A DNA stretch of 64,000 nucleotides from Limnephilus marmoratus (GCA_917880885.1 OU862915.1:39006676-39070675), one strand, 5' to 3'; counted from the first letter of the stretch, positions 35,480-46,790 are shown. Notes: generated from the letters alone by a model not told the origin. Numbers and translations: made by a program.

Positions 35480-37375
35480 ATGCGTAAGGCAAAAGAACGG
35501 TACTATAAGCATCAACTCGACCAAGATCCATCTAGTAAAAACATGTGGAACATCGTTAAACAAATTACCAATACTAAACATAAAATTGACCCTAATATTA
35601 CCGAACTCCTAATTGGAAACACAGCCACCACTGATTCGGAAATAATTGCTTGCCACACTAACCAATACTTTACAACGGTTGGGTCTAACCTTGCGGAAAA
35701 CATCTTAAGTATCACCAAGGAAACTGAAGATTCACTGGCATCTGCAATAGAAACAAAACACAATTCTTTTTCATTTCAATTCTCACCTACGACAAAAGAA
35801 GAGGTTTTAAAAATTATTGACAATCTTAACAATACACATTCGAAAGGTCCCGACGGTCTTAACACACATATACTAAAAATTATTAAACACAATATTGCAT
35901 CACCTTTATCGAACATTTTTAATAAAAGTTTTACTTCAGGGGTTTTCCCCGACCATCTTAAAAAGTCTTTAGTAGTACCAATCTACAAAAATGGACCCAA
36001 AAACCAAGTGGGTAATTATAGGCCAATATCCCTGTTGAGTGCTATCTCAAAAATTATAGAAAAAATTTTTAAAAACAGATTAAGTAACTATGTAGAGAGC
36101 CGAAAACTTTTAAGCAAAAATCAGTTCGGCTTTCGGCCGGGGAGGGGAACGGACGACGCGATAGCGCAACTTACAGAACATATTTCTGGAAATATAGATC
36201 GCGGAAAGAAAAACATTGCACTGTTCTTAGACTTAGCCAAGGCTTTTGATACAATTTCTCATAAATTACTCCTCAAAAGATTAAAAAATATTGGCATTGT
36301 AGGTATGCCCTACGAATGGTTAAAGAGTTACTTAACGGGTAGAAGCCAGCAACTCAAAATGGGCAAAACAGTGAGTAAATCACTAGAGACTAACTTTGGG
36401 GTACCGCAGGGAAGCACATTGGGACCTCTTCTATTTATAATCTACATAAATGAGTTATGCGAGCTAAAAGTAGGCGGAAAAATTATTACATTCGCTGACG
36501 ATACGGTAGCTATATTTGAAGGAGACGACTGGACTCAAACACATAAACATGCTGAAAGTGGAATCAAAGCAATAAAACAATGGCTTGACAAAAATCTACT
36601 TACATTAAATATAGCAAAAACTAAATACGTAAGATTCAGCTCAACCATAAAAGGACAACCTAGTACATCACACACAATAAAAACACATAAGCGTAACTGT
36701 AATTCCGATAATACTGATTCTATCTGCAATTGTGAAGTTTTGGAAAGTGTGAAAAACATCAAATATCTAGGCGTTATTATAGACAATCACCTTAAGTGGA
36801 AATATCACATCGACAACCTCACAATAAGGGTGAGAAAATTGATTCACATATTCTTTGTATTACGAAATATAATCAAACAGCAAGACCTAAGAAAAATATA
36901 TTTCGGATTATGCAACCCCATCTTAACGTATGGTTGTATTGGTTGGGGAGCGTCAGGTAGAACAATTTTAGATCCTCTAGTGAAGGCCCAGAAATCCATA
37001 ATTAGAGTCATTATGCGTAAACCCTATAGGTTTTCTAGCGATCAGCTCTACAAAAAATTTAATGTACTTGATGTTCGCCAAAACTACATAAAAAAGGTTA
37101 TTATCCACGTACACAAAAATCTAGAAAAACTTAATAAAATTGATCATAAATACATCACAAGAAGTCACAGCAGAAAGGATCTTGTAGTCCCAGGGAGCAA
37201 TACGTCGAAGTTCCAAATGACACATACATATCTGGGACCGAAATTATACAATAAAATTCCCCCAGAATTAAACATTAAAACATGCAAAATGACATCTATC
37301 GGTTCAATAATAAATAAATGGTTGATTGGCTTAGGTAGGGTTGAATCTGAAAAATTATTAAATAATGTCACTTAA
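35480..37375 (+). CDS. LINE ORF2 fragment, reverse transcriptase
   Basis: 631 codons, all open. RT motifs in order: SKGPDGLNTHILK, NYRPISLLSAISK, ALFLDLAKAFDTISH (motif A), FGVPQGSTLGPLLF (motif B), FADD at about residue 338 (motif C), then NIKYLGVIIDNHLKW and the C-terminal region with ILTYGCIGWG. The endonuclease half is absent, so this copy cannot move by itself although the RT frame is intact. The C-terminal ~50 residues show what the 15842-18751 copy has lost. The ATG at 35480 is only the first in the remaining frame, not the original start. Confidence 0.88.
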   Translation: MRKAKERYYKHQLDQDPSSKNMWNIVKQITNTKHKIDPNITELLIGNTATTDSEIIACHTNQYFTTVGSNLAENILSITKETEDSLASAIETKHNSFSFQFSPTTKEEVLKIIDNLNNTHSKGPDGLNTHILKIIKHNIASPLSNIFNKSFTSGVFPDHLKKSLVVPIYKNGPKNQVGNYRPISLLSAISKIIEKIFKNRLSNYVESRKLLSKNQFGFRPGRGTDDAIAQLTEHISGNIDRGKKNIALFLDLAKAFDTISHKLLLKRLKNIGIVGMPYEWLKSYLTGRSQQLKMGKTVSKSLETNFGVPQGSTLGPLLFIIYINELCELKVGGKIITFADDTVAIFEGDDWTQTHKHAESGIKAIKQWLDKNLLTLNIAKTKYVRFSSTIKGQPSTSHTIKTHKRNCNSDNTDSICNCEVLESVKNIKYLGVIIDNHLKWKYHIDNLTIRVRKLIHIFFVLRNIIKQQDLRKIYFGLCNPILTYGCIGWGASGRTILDPLVKAQKSIIRVIMRKPYRFSSDQLYKKFNVLDVRQNYIKKVIIHVHKNLEKLNKIDHKYITRSHSRKDLVVPGSNTSKFQMTHTYLGPKLYNKIPPELNIKTCKMTSIGSIINKWLIGLGRVESEKLLNNVT

Positions 37376-37436
37376 AACTTAAACTTTTACATGGTTAACT
37401 ATTAAATGGCACAACCAGAAAAATCTTAGTATACAT

Positions 37437-37607
37437 AGGGAACGTACCCATACTATGTGACACTTTTAGGGGGGGGGGGGGGGGTCTTCAAAAGGTCACG
37501 CTCCATACAAATGAGCGGCGGGTTCCTTAGGATTTTGGTCACCGGGGGGGGGGGGGGGGGGGTTAAAAATTGCAAAAAGTTGGTCACGTAGTTTGGGTAC
37601 GTTCCCT
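37437..37607. mobile_element. MITE with G-rich interior
   Basis: Left end AGGGAACGTACCCATACTA and right end TTTGGGTACGTTCCCT are inverted over about 25 bases, with TA flanking both. The interior holds two G-runs of about 16 and 19. It lies in the 3' UTR of the LINE, so it inserted after that LINE. Confidence 0.7.
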
Positions 37608-38092
37608 TATAGGTATTTAATCTAAAAAAAAAAAAAACACTTTGTTTTTTTTTGGTACAGAATATATTTTTGGCATTTTTCACCAGCATTTGGTTCCTTA
37701 GAACGGGCAATCTGCCTAGCTAGGAACTAATATAGACAAACAAGACATAATAACACTTGTATACATTTTAATATTTACAGTTATTTTGAAATATTATTAT
37801 TATGTTATATTTGCTGTATAAATGTATCTTATGTAATAAATAAATAAATAAATATCACGTTTTGATTGATGGCGGGTAGTCGATTTTAAAATACGGTTAG
37901 CTTTGGCCCTGTCTGCTCGATTGAAAATATTTTTTATCAAACCTCAGTGAACCGAATTAAAATAATCGTTGTTCGGTAGTCTGGAAGGGGAACTACGCAC
38001 TGCTAATTTTGAGAGTGTTTTGTATTAATTACATATATTATTTTTCAGTTACTTGATTTTTTACCAAATTAATTTAGAAACATCTGCAATTT

Positions 38093-38465
38093 CGCGAGGA
38101 GGGTATGGTTGCCGCCGCTTCGGAAACCATTCATTAGATAAACAACAACCTTGCCATAGATCACCCTAAGTGGTTCACTATGTTTGAGACTTAGCAGGGA
38201 TTCCCGGTTATATTGGGAAAGGTTTGACGGCGAACGCGTTTGCCCACCGACGTTTGTACGACGGGTTGGATTGGGAGAGATTGGCTGAAAGAGATCTTTT
38301 GACCTCTCCAGCCGGACCCTCTCGAGCCATTGCCGTTTACCGCAGTGTGAGGGATAGATTCTTACGTTCGACACTCCTGAACAGTTTGACCCCCAGATTC
38401 CAACCCAATCCTCATTCCTTCATCTTCTTCCTTTCCTTAAAAATATCCTTCACACTTCCGCCCCT
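38093..38465 (+). mobile_element. short LINE-derived element, + orientation
   Basis: GGGTATGGTTGCCGCC, ACCCTAAGTGGTTCAC, ACCTCTCCAGCCGGAC and ATTGCCGTTTACCGCAGTG appear in the same order as the 5' UTR of the intact LINE. The tail is lost after AATATCCTTCACACTTCCGC. The 129-codon frame here is not a gene. Confidence 0.7.
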
Positions 38466-38890
38466 GATGCCACCCATGCTAGCTACGCCACTGCTCCTGT
38501 CTGGAGAATGGCTTTTTATTAGTAATGTTTTTATATTTCATACCACATTATACAGTGAACCAATAAATTGTTTGGATAGTAAAAATAATGTTTCCACATA
38601 TGCACTTTTTTAATTCTGACTCTAAAACAATTTCATTGAAAAGGCTCGTGTTGTGTTTATTGATGAGTACTTTTTCAGTCACTAGCACAGCCGGCGTACG
38701 CTGGCAACTTATAAAAATATATTCCTAGGAAAAATCAACACGACGTCAGTCCTACTCCACAAAAACAAACTTTAACCAACATAAACCAATATATTTTCAT
38801 TTTTTATTAGAACAATCCTCTTTTTATATCTTTGAGGTTTATTCCCATTAACGAAGGTTATTCCCATCAGGTTATTTTTGTAATGCATTA
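38466..38890. other. nothing recognised
   Basis: No supported feature. Confidence 0.45.
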
Positions 38891-38894
38891 TCAA

Positions 38895-39045
38895 CAGGTA
38901 TGTTATATCATTGAAGAAGAAGATAAGACGAGAGGTTTTGTGTTCGAGTCTTAGTTGCGACGTTATTTTTTTCTATGTCTTGTTCTATTTCACATATGCG
39001 TTTGTATTATTAGTGTTATCTTTTTCTTCAATGATATATAATTAC
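38895..39045 (+). mobile_element. tRNA-derived SINE, partial
   Basis: The B box GTGTTCGAGTCTTAG is followed by the SINE body TTCTATGTCTTGTTC and TTATTAGTGTTATC. The A box is missing. TCATTGAAGAAGAAGATAA stands directly upstream and pairs with the TTATCTTTTTCTTCAATGA end. Confidence 0.6.
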
Positions 39046-39950
39046 AATGATGGGAACATTCTTAAAAAGTTATAAAAAGAGTTGTTCTAATACATGACGC
39101 AGCTATTTAAAACACAAAAGGTCAATAATAAAAATAATCCTAAAAGTACCGGTAAGAACTCTATCAAAAGGAATTTTTAAAAACTTTAGTGTGTTCAGCA
39201 TTATTAAACTATACTCAAAAAATTCACTATTCAAATTTAAAAAAATATGAGTACCTTGCTGACCAACACACCTACAATACAAGGACGAAATCCTCAAAAC
39301 TACTGAACAACCCGAAATTAAATAACCATAAGCCAAAAAAAAACATAATTTCCATGCTACAAAATTAAATGATGCCCTTCCAATTGAAATTAAAAACACC
39401 ATGAAGAGATACAAAAGTTTAAAAAAATATCAAATTAAGACTAAGTAAACATTACGAAATCATTAAAATTATGAAGTAACCCCAACGCAACCTACAGACA
39501 ACAAACATAAATACTTTTTTATTTTATTTATTGTTTTTTTTTGCGAAAATCAACAAATCAGAAGATGATGAAATAAAGATCAACACCCATACAACAATAT
39601 ACAGTCCGCCTCGGAACAGGAATACCTAGTGTGGAGAACTGTGCACAAACTGTAAACAAACCACTGTGCTTTGTATTTTTACTTATTTTGGTTTATTTGA
39701 TATTTTACTTTATGATTGGTAATTTTACTTTATTTTATATTGTCATTAAATAAATAAAAAATAATAATAATAATATACTTTTAACAAAAAGGTCAATAGG
39801 CATTCCATCCTAGGTTTCAAACCAGTTCTTTGAACATTTGTTTCCAATGATAAAAGTGGCTGCCAATAATAATATGGAAAAATTAGTCTTAAGATAATAT
39901 TGTTAATTCTAAAATTTTTAATACGAGGTTGACAAATACGACATTTAAAT
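39046..39950. other. AT-rich sequence, nothing recognised
   Basis: No supported feature. The 103-codon minus-strand frame (39103-39414) shows no domain. Confidence 0.45.
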
Positions 39951-39952
39951 AA

Positions 39953-40110
39953 GAGTTCCCAGTAGCTAAATTGGTAAGGCGTGTATCCCGGTAAGACGAG
40001 AGATTCTGTGTTCGAATCCCAGTTACGACCGTTATCTTTTTATTTTTCTGTATCTTGTTCTCTTTCATATTTTCATTTTGATTATTAGTGTTATCTTCTT
40101 CATCAATAAT
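39953..40110 (+). mobile_element. tRNA-derived SINE with A and B boxes
   Basis: The A box TAGCTAAATTGGTAAGG (39963-39979) and B box GTTCGAATCCC (40010-40020) have normal polymerase III spacing. A T-rich body follows, ending in TTAGTGTTATCTTCTTCATC. It is the best-preserved of four related copies; the others are at 38895, 42939 and 43130. Confidence 0.7.
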
Positions 40111-40735
40111 ATTATTTCAGTCTTGCACTTTAGAGAGGCGTTCACATAATAATATTATTTTTTGATGAAATCGACATAAAGTTTTTCAACTTTTTCGAGA
40201 ATTTAATCGAATTATTTTTCAGGGTTGGCTAACTTAAGATCTCAAAAACTTTTTCCTATCAAAAGAAAGAGGACCTACTTTGGAAAGGGCGAAAAAATAA
40301 TTGCTTACGATTTAAATTTCAAACTTTTTACCACAGAGGGATGGATAACAAGAAATATATTCTTTTATTTCTTTTCTATTCAGAAAAATTAAAACATTTC
40401 TTAAAGAAAGTTAATTGTTTATTTGTTATCAGTTTATCCCAATGATAATAAATTCTTTGAGAGTTTAGAGACTTACAATTTCGTATGTATAATGTAATTA
40501 AAATGTACGTTTCTGTTTTACACAATGAACAGATGATCCCAAGAAGAGTGCTTTACACCGATTGAATAAAACTGATGCCCCCCATTTGTATTATTAGTGA
40601 GACTTAGGCGTGCCGAATTGGAGCATATTGTGAGACTGAAGATTGGGAAGAGGAAGGTGGAGAAGTACCTGGATATTTATTCATAGCTAAAGCCATTTCA
40701 AGCAACGTTTTAATTATTGATGGTGGTCTTCTGAT
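40111..40735. other. nothing recognised
   Basis: No supported feature before the LINE remnant that follows. Confidence 0.4.
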
Positions 40736-40737
40736 CC

Positions 40738-41165
40738 TGTAAAATTGCAAGTGCCCCCCAACCGTTGGATTTGGCAGCCACCTCTGTTCTGGAGCCCCGA
40801 AATACCTGAAAAAATCTTTACTCTGTGCAGAAACGGTCGGTCTGTTTGATGGATGTCCCTGTCTTAACAAACGGGAATGCTACCCTGTTCTACCTATATT
40901 ACATTGGAAGATGCCCCCAGGAACTGGCGTCATTTATCCCTTCGGCTCCGATGCATTGTCGGGAAACACACTAAACCCACGATCAACATATGAACACGGT
41001 TTACATTTGTACGGGTCGCTCGTCAACAGAATTCAACAGCTCGGCACTTGAATGATTTGCCGGATGCTAAAGGTCTCTTAAAGACCCGTGTTTACTCCTT
41101 CCTCCCCTCAACCAAATCTTTCAAACAGCATCCCTAAAGATGTCTGTCGTTTTCTCTGAGCGAAT
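40738..41165 (+). pseudogene. LINE C-terminal remnant
   Basis: Decayed relative of residues ~915-1059 of the intact LINE ORF. GGATTTGGCAGCCACCTCTG, CTGTGCAGAAACGGTCGGTC and TGCATTGTCGGGAAACACAC match 60950, 61010 and 61170. Frameshifts and stops are frequent, and the tail hairpin is barely recognisable. Confidence 0.7.
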
Positions 41166-41938
41166 TTAGCTTGAAGTTTATATATTTTTTTTAAAACGTA
41201 ACGTCGACAGTATCCACCATACGCACTTGAAGTGAAATGACACAAAACTGCGCTATACAAATATTACGTTATTATTATTATTCGGGAATAATTCGTTCAA
41301 GAAGATACTTGGTAATTGGTCAATTCACCCGGAGTAAGGGAAAATTAAACTTACATAAGGCGCAATAGACACACCAACCCCAAACTTATTCGGGTTAAAC
41401 TTTTAAAAATTAACAAAATAAATACAATGAACCAACTTCTTCAGAAGAAAATATTGTAGTTCTTTTTAAATTCTGCCTGCTTATGATATTGTTTCATCAG
41501 AGAATAACATTTGAATATAAAAAGAAAAGAACTTTCACGTAATCTCGGTTTCTACTTATACCTTAAAATAAAATCAAGCTTTTGAAACTTTTTTAAAAGT
41601 CTAGAGGTCGGAACCTCCGGAAGTTTAATATCGCCCTTGTAAGGAAGTATCTCCACGTGCAAGACCCAAGCAGGAACTTTAAGAACAATCTCAGATTATA
41701 TTATTTTTAAACAGAGATAAGGAAGTTGTCAACGACATGAAATTATACCCTAAGGCGCAAATTCCCGTGTAAAGAGGATTTTACGGGCCCAGGTGAATTA
41801 GCATCATAATATTTGTTGAAATAAAATAAAACAGATTGGACATTTCTTTATAAAAAAACACTCAAAGAAGGACAGAAAAAACTACATAATTAAAATAATA
41901 CTTTCCACGATGTGATTAATAGCCTGACATTATATTGA
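41166..41938. other. AT-rich sequence, nothing recognised
   Basis: No supported feature. Confidence 0.45.
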
Positions 41939-41939
41939 A

Positions 41940-42785
41940 AAATTTTCTAACAGTATGGAAGATCTGCAGTCTCTGGTGTCAAGGATGAACGAAGTATGTA
42001 TGAAGAATGAGTTAATGATGAAGTAAGTAAGTCTAAAGTCGTGGTTTGTGAAAGAGAGAGTAAAAAAAAACAGTGTGCAATATAGTTGTGAATGATGAAG
42101 ACTTGGAGCAGGTGGATGAGTTTTTCTCTCGTAAACATATCTGGGTAGTATGTTTACGAGATATTGGAAGGCTGATAGAGATATTGAAAGGAGGGTAAAC
42201 GCAGGTAACTCCATTAATGGAGGAGTGAATGCCGCTGGCGCTAATAAAAAAACTGTCAAAAGAAGCGAAGCTAGCAGTCCACAGTGGAGTCCTGGTACCT
42301 ACCCTGATGTATGGCAGTGAGGCATGGAACTGGCAGAGGAAGGATGAAATTAGACTGAATGCTATCGAAATGAGATCCCTGAGGCGTATGTGTGGTAAAA
42401 CCATGTATGATCGTGTGAAAAATGTGGAGATTCGCAAAGAATGCAAGGCCGATGTAAGCGTAATGAGTAAGATTAAGAAAGGGACCCTCAGGTGGTTTGG
42501 ACATGTAGAGCAAATGAACAATGAAAGTAGTGTAAGAAGAATATATGACGCAAATGGGAAAGGTCGAAGAAGTCGGGAACGCCCGAGGAAGACATGGCAC
42601 GATCAAGTGAATCAGATACTTGAATCGGGCCATGTCAAGAGTCAGAATAATAGAAGAGTGTGTTTGAGACGATGTATGAATGTGAATGCGGCAAAGAGTG
42701 TGTGCCAAAACCGAGTTGTTTGGCGGTCCGTCCTCTCTGCCTACCCCTGCGGGGAACCGGCTTGATGGTCAGTTAGTTACTTAGT
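41940..42785 (+). pseudogene. RTE-type LINE, RT C-terminal fragment
   Basis: An open frame of 178 codons at 42229-42765 reads LSKEAKLAVHSGVLVPTLMY, then GSEAW, LRRMCGKTMYDRVKN, KIKKGTLRWFGHVEQM and RRSRERPRKTWHDQVNQI. These are the usual landmarks downstream of the RT core in RTE-type elements. Upstream, 41945-42228 encodes further pieces in other frames (for example EDLEQVDEF and DIERRVNAG). The copy is therefore 5'-truncated and frameshifted. The 3' end is GTTA-rich (GGTCAGTTAGTTACTTAGTTA). Related 3' ends on the minus strand lie at 26092, 48640 and 54483. Confidence 0.8.
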
Positions 42786-42938
42786 TATATTTTGAAAAAG
42801 TCCTACTAACATTAGTATGAGCGGAAAATTCCTCCTCGAGAGGTTTTCAAATTGTTGTACCTAACCGTGCATGCGTTTTTTATTAGACATTTTCCGAATG
42901 CAAATTTTTCGTTGATTTTCCAGTTGAATAAAAATTTA

Positions 42939-43260
42939 TCATTGAAGAAGAAGATAACACTAATAATCTAAACGAAAATATGAAAGAGAACAAGATATAG
43001 AAAAATAAAAAGATGACGGTCGCAACTGGTACTAGAACCCAGAACCTCTCGTCTTACCGGGACGAACGCATCATCTAAAATTAGTCCAAGATAACATTGT
43101 TAATTCTGAAATTTAATATATGAGATTGACAAAATGGCGGCAGTGGACTAACTGGATAAGGCGTTGAGACCGTTATATTTTCTTAATTTTTCTGTGTCTT
43201 TTTCTATTTCATATCTTCGTTTAGATTATTAGTGTTATTTTCTTCTTCAACGATACATTA
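42939..43260. mobile_element. head-to-head pair of tRNA-derived SINE copies
   Basis: Left arm 42939-43050 (minus orientation) starts TATCATTGAAGAAGAAGATA and includes the reverse-complement B box GGTACTAGAACCC. Right arm 43130-43260 (plus orientation) has an A box like TGGACTAACTGGATAAGG and ends TTATTTTCTTCTTCAACGAT. The arms pair over about 95 bases around a spacer, so the pair forms a large hairpin. Confidence 0.65.
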
Positions 43261-43845
43261 CATTGATGGAAATAACCTTCAAAAGTTATAAAAAGATAGT
43301 TCTGATAAAAGTTGAAGAAAAATTTCTACGTGTTGCAATTTTACCAGGCTCTTAAACTCGTGGTATTTTGTGTATATCACACACACAGACAATCTAGTGT
43401 TTTCTATATCAGTGCCTTCGGCATACATTTTACATGTTGTACCCTTGTCGTACCTTTAAACCTACTTTTGCCTAATTTATATCAGCCACCGCCTGGGGGA
43501 CTAATTTCAAAGGAAAATAATTCTTAAGGTTACATCATTTATACGACAATAAATTACAAAATGTTGATTTTTTTTATTTTCTTTTCATCTTCATAAACAA
43601 CTTAATTCTTGAAAATTCACTTATAAACGTTTGGCCTGGAGAACGATTTGAAATCAAAATTACGTTAAAGAACATTTTAATTAAAATAATTTGGTTTTGA
43701 TTTATTGAAAAATTAAATAATAAGTTCAGCATCTTTTCATAACATAGATTCTCTTTTCTGAATTTTTCCTTCGGGGTACTATACAAATAAATAAAAAAAA
43801 AAAAAAAAAATGAAACGCAGAAAATAATGGATACACATATCTGCA
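43261..43845. other. nothing recognised
   Basis: AT-rich. An A-run at 43791-43810 may be the tail of an unidentified minus- or plus-strand retroelement. Confidence 0.4.
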
Positions 43846-43849
43846 GCGT

Positions 43850-44240
43850 ATAAAAATATGTATAAATTTATTTATAAACTTAATTGTAACGATTGTTCGG
43901 CCACATACATAGGTAAAACAGCGCGCAATGTAAAAAATGTCCATATTTTAAATAAACAGTTAGAATTAACCAACAGCCCGATTTTAAAGTTATTCCCTTT
44001 CTCTCTATGTAACCCCCACCCCCACCCACCTGTGACTCCGCCTCCTACCCTTCCACCAACCAGTATCTGATGTTCTCTCCCTCTCTTATATGCTCTCTCT
44101 CTTTCTTTTGTCTTAATCTTAGAATCTTAACTCTGTACTGTAATTTAGTTTATAAGTTTATTGTCCTGAAGAAGGTTGAGTTCAACCGAAACCGGTCGAC
44201 GAATATAAATAAAAATAAGTGGTTTTAAACAAAGTACTTG
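43850..44240 (+). pseudogene. Penelope-like element 3' remnant
   Basis: 43858-43935 encodes YKFIYKLNCNDCSATYIGKT followed by ARN. This matches the start of the GIY-YIG endonuclease of Penelope-like retroelements (pattern VYK..C..C...YIG.T.RN). The domain is cut after about 26 residues. A C-rich then CT-rich spacer follows, then a hammerhead-like ribozyme at 44161-44202 and AATAAAAATAAGTGG. Penelope-like elements are known to carry hammerhead ribozymes in their terminal repeats. The order of the two signals supports the call. Confidence 0.7.
44161..44202 (+). ncRNA. hammerhead ribozyme-like motif
   Basis: Stem I strands TTGTC (44161-44165) and GACGA (44198-44202). Core CTGAAGA (44166-44172), one extra A, then stem II GGTTGA GT TCAACC. 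Core GAAA (44188-44191), a two-pair stem III from CCGG, and cleavage triplet GTC (44095-type numbering 44195-44197). All residues required by the CUGANGA...GAAA...UH consensus are present. The very short stem III is typical of Penelope-type hammerheads. Confidence 0.65.
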
Positions 44241-44312
44241 TTTCATTCTATATAAAAATATAAGTGGCAGACAAGGTGGACGCATTTGTGCATCAGTGCA
44301 CGAATTAAACAA

Positions 44313-44607
44313 TCTCTGCATATTATAAATTAAAGTCCTCCGCCTCGTGTGTCCGCGATAAACTCGAAAACTACTGAACGGATTTTCATGCGGTATTCAC
44401 CAATAGATAGAGTGATTCATGTGAAAGGCTTAGATATATAATTTGTCAAGGTTTCACATAGAATGTCTATTGCGAGCGGGCTGGCAAGCGATGTGGATTT
44501 AATTTTTATGCAAATCGACAGTTTTATGCCGAGGTTGAAGGTCACTGTCTACATTTGATTTCAAAAACTCTGTGTAAAGCCCGGACATCGCCGGGGACTT
44601 CAGTTAG
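44313..44607 (+). mobile_element. small non-autonomous Helitron
   Basis: 5' TCTCTGCATATTATAAATTA, then the CTACTGAACGGATTTTCATG motif common in insect Helitrons. The 3' subterminal hairpin CCCGG...CCGGG (44579-44595) is followed by TTAG|T at 44604-44608, a small deviation from CTRR. No coding capacity. Confidence 0.65.
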
Positions 44608-45785
44608 TATTCATAAATGACTTAAGGTAGATGCTGACCGGCTAGCCCAGCTATATAAATTAGGTTATGCACCTCTACCATCCATGAATACATTTAAAAA
44701 AAACTTTTGAAAATTTCCACAAATATTTTTTTTTTCATCTCGGAAGACCAAAATCGTGGAATTTTATAATTTATTTTAAACAAAGCAACGCTATCGATTT
44801 GAAAAAAAATGTAACTGAAACAACAGCACTGAGGATTTAAATTAGAATTTTTCCAATCAATTGCTTCCAGTGAATCGACAGAAATTACAAAACCGAAATC
44901 TTTCCAAATTCGGGGAAGACTGATGAACTGACAGATTGTTCGTGATTTTTGTAAAGATTGCAAAAGCAGATATTTTACTGAGAGTAGAGCAAAAAATTCC
45001 ACTAGATCACGAAGATTAAGCTATACTCGTAGAAGTTGATGCTTGCGTGGCAGGGACGTGCCATTCGCACACACATAACAAATTAGTTTTGTGTTAACAC
45101 TTTGAATAAAAAGAAAATAATATTGTCCATAAACTTTTGCCTGTCAAGGTTCCTGGCAAAATTCTCGGTTCTTCCCATGTATTTTAAATATTCTATTTTA
45201 TTGGTTATTTTTAACCCTTTTGCAAAATCAAAAATTGTACCAAAATCTAGAAAAAATAATCTTTCCGATGTATTTATTAGAAATCAACATTTTGGTTTCT
45301 AAATATTAAAATTTTGATATTGGAAATGTAAATTGGCTAAAAAGTGCGTACTTACGAATATTCGAATTAAAGTGCTTAAAATACCTAGAAAAAACTTAAA
45401 ATTTTAAACACAGATTCCCTTTTTTAATAAAATTTGTAATAAAACATCACTTCACTTCTTATCACATTCATTCAATTTTATTTTAAAATAAAATGTGTGT
45501 TACATCACAAATTGGCGCGAAATAAAATCGTCACTTATGATCGGGTTTGAAAATATCTGAACAGCATAGCTCATATGAGTATATTCCTAAGGCAATTAGA
45601 AGCGTTATTTCTTTCGCTTTCTAACATAAAAAAATCACAAATGTTCGCATGACAGGAAGAGAGATATCTAACTTTTAATACTGCACGGTCGGTGTGGGAT
45701 AATTTGGGTCTCCTGTTATTATTACGGCATATGATATTTTGGGACAACTTGGGTCTCCTGTGATTAGACGGGTTTATCTATAAAC
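44608..45785. other. AT-rich sequence, nothing recognised
   Basis: No supported feature. Frames at 44694-45002 and 45102-45302 show no domain. TTTGGGTCTCCTGT(T/G)ATTA occurs twice (about 45704 and 45747). Confidence 0.4.
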
Positions 45786-45789
45786 CCTG

Positions 45790-45915
45790 ATTTCCCGGTA
45801 TCTGTGTTTCCTCCTTCCTACAACATGGTTCTCTTCAAGACCAATGTTCATTCCTTCCTCTCCCCAAAAAGACCCTCCACACAACATCTCAGATGACATA
45901 GGCTTTGTGATTTTT
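45790..45915 (+). mobile_element. LINE 3' end fragment
   Basis: CTGTGTTTCCTCCTTCCTAC, CTCTTCAAGACCAATGTTCA and CTCCACACAACATC are nearly identical to 61302-61390 of the intact LINE. It breaks off within the tail after GATGACATAGGC, before the hairpin, and no A-tail follows. It is thus truncated at both ends. Confidence 0.75.
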
Positions 45916-46157
45916 TTTTCTCTCAACCTAAAACGTAAAAAATCAGTAGGTGTTGGACATGTTGGGTCGTGGTGAGGGGTTGGGCGGTTACTTGCCAGTG
46001 ACGAAATGTGGAAGTTTTTTTTTGTTTGGTTTTGAAAAAAGCATTCACCACAAAAAAAGTCGCCGGAGATCTCCAAAATATCGGTTACAACTTTTATTCC
46101 AAATAAATTCTGGAATCACTTATTAAAAAGTAACTAAAGGCCGTCCCTTAACACCCA

Positions 46158-46790
46158 TCTTATTATATAAAACAAAGTCGGGTTAGTTATACCATTTATA
46201 TTTCAAGAACGGCTGGACCGATTTATATGATCTTTGATTTGTTGGATTTGTCTCCGCTCCGAATAGCAGAATAGCTATTAAAACATCGGAAAATTTTATT
46301 TCAAAAAAAGTTATGAAGAAAATTCTTTTCCGCATACATTTTGCATGGAACGATTTCTCATATTTTGAAAGAGCTGCTCCAATATTGTGATAGGTAAGTA
46401 TAATATTGAACAGTGGGTGAATTCCAAGAATTCAAAAACGTCCAACGTCAATGCGCAACGTCAATGAAGGTTTTGCTTTTATTCTTAAGCATATAATGCT
46501 ACCCCTCTTTCTTACACACGAAATGTCAACAATCAATGTATGTCTGCACCCCTCCAAATGAAAAATATAATAATTATAATAAATCTCCCTCACATACGTG
46601 GAAAATAAGAAAATCCGTAAACAACGCCACTTCTGATACTGACAAAAACAAAATACGGGCAGTTGCGCATCGATAATTGCTTCATTGTGCAATTTTTAAC
46701 TTAATAAAAAAAACTGAATTTAATTCAGCTAATAAGTTAACACGACAGTTATAGATTCTGAGGTGATACGAAGTTCGTCGGGTCAGCTAG
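46158..46790 (+). mobile_element. non-autonomous Helitron
   Basis: 5' end TCTTATTATATAAAACAAAG with AACGGCTGGACCGATTTATA just inside. 3' end CGAAGTTCGTCGGGTCAGC then CTAG at 46787-46790 followed by T. These termini are typical of a widespread insect Helitron family. The internal 86-codon minus-strand frame is not a gene. Confidence 0.75.

Larger units (their letters stand above)
35444..37854 (+). mobile_element. 5'-truncated Jockey/CR1-type LINE
   Basis: The coding match begins in frame just after TAG at 35441-35443 (YRRYRNICKDVMRKAKERYY) with no endonuclease upstream. This is the usual result of incomplete target-primed reverse transcription. The 3' UTR runs to TAATAAATAAATAAATAAAT (37835-37854) and is interrupted by a MITE at 37437-37607. 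It is related to, but distinct from, the LINE at 15872-20900. Confidence 0.85.

Noticed and set aside
42033..42708. Minus-strand frames of 162 and 145 codons
   Set aside because: Antisense shadows of the RTE RT fragment on the plus strand.
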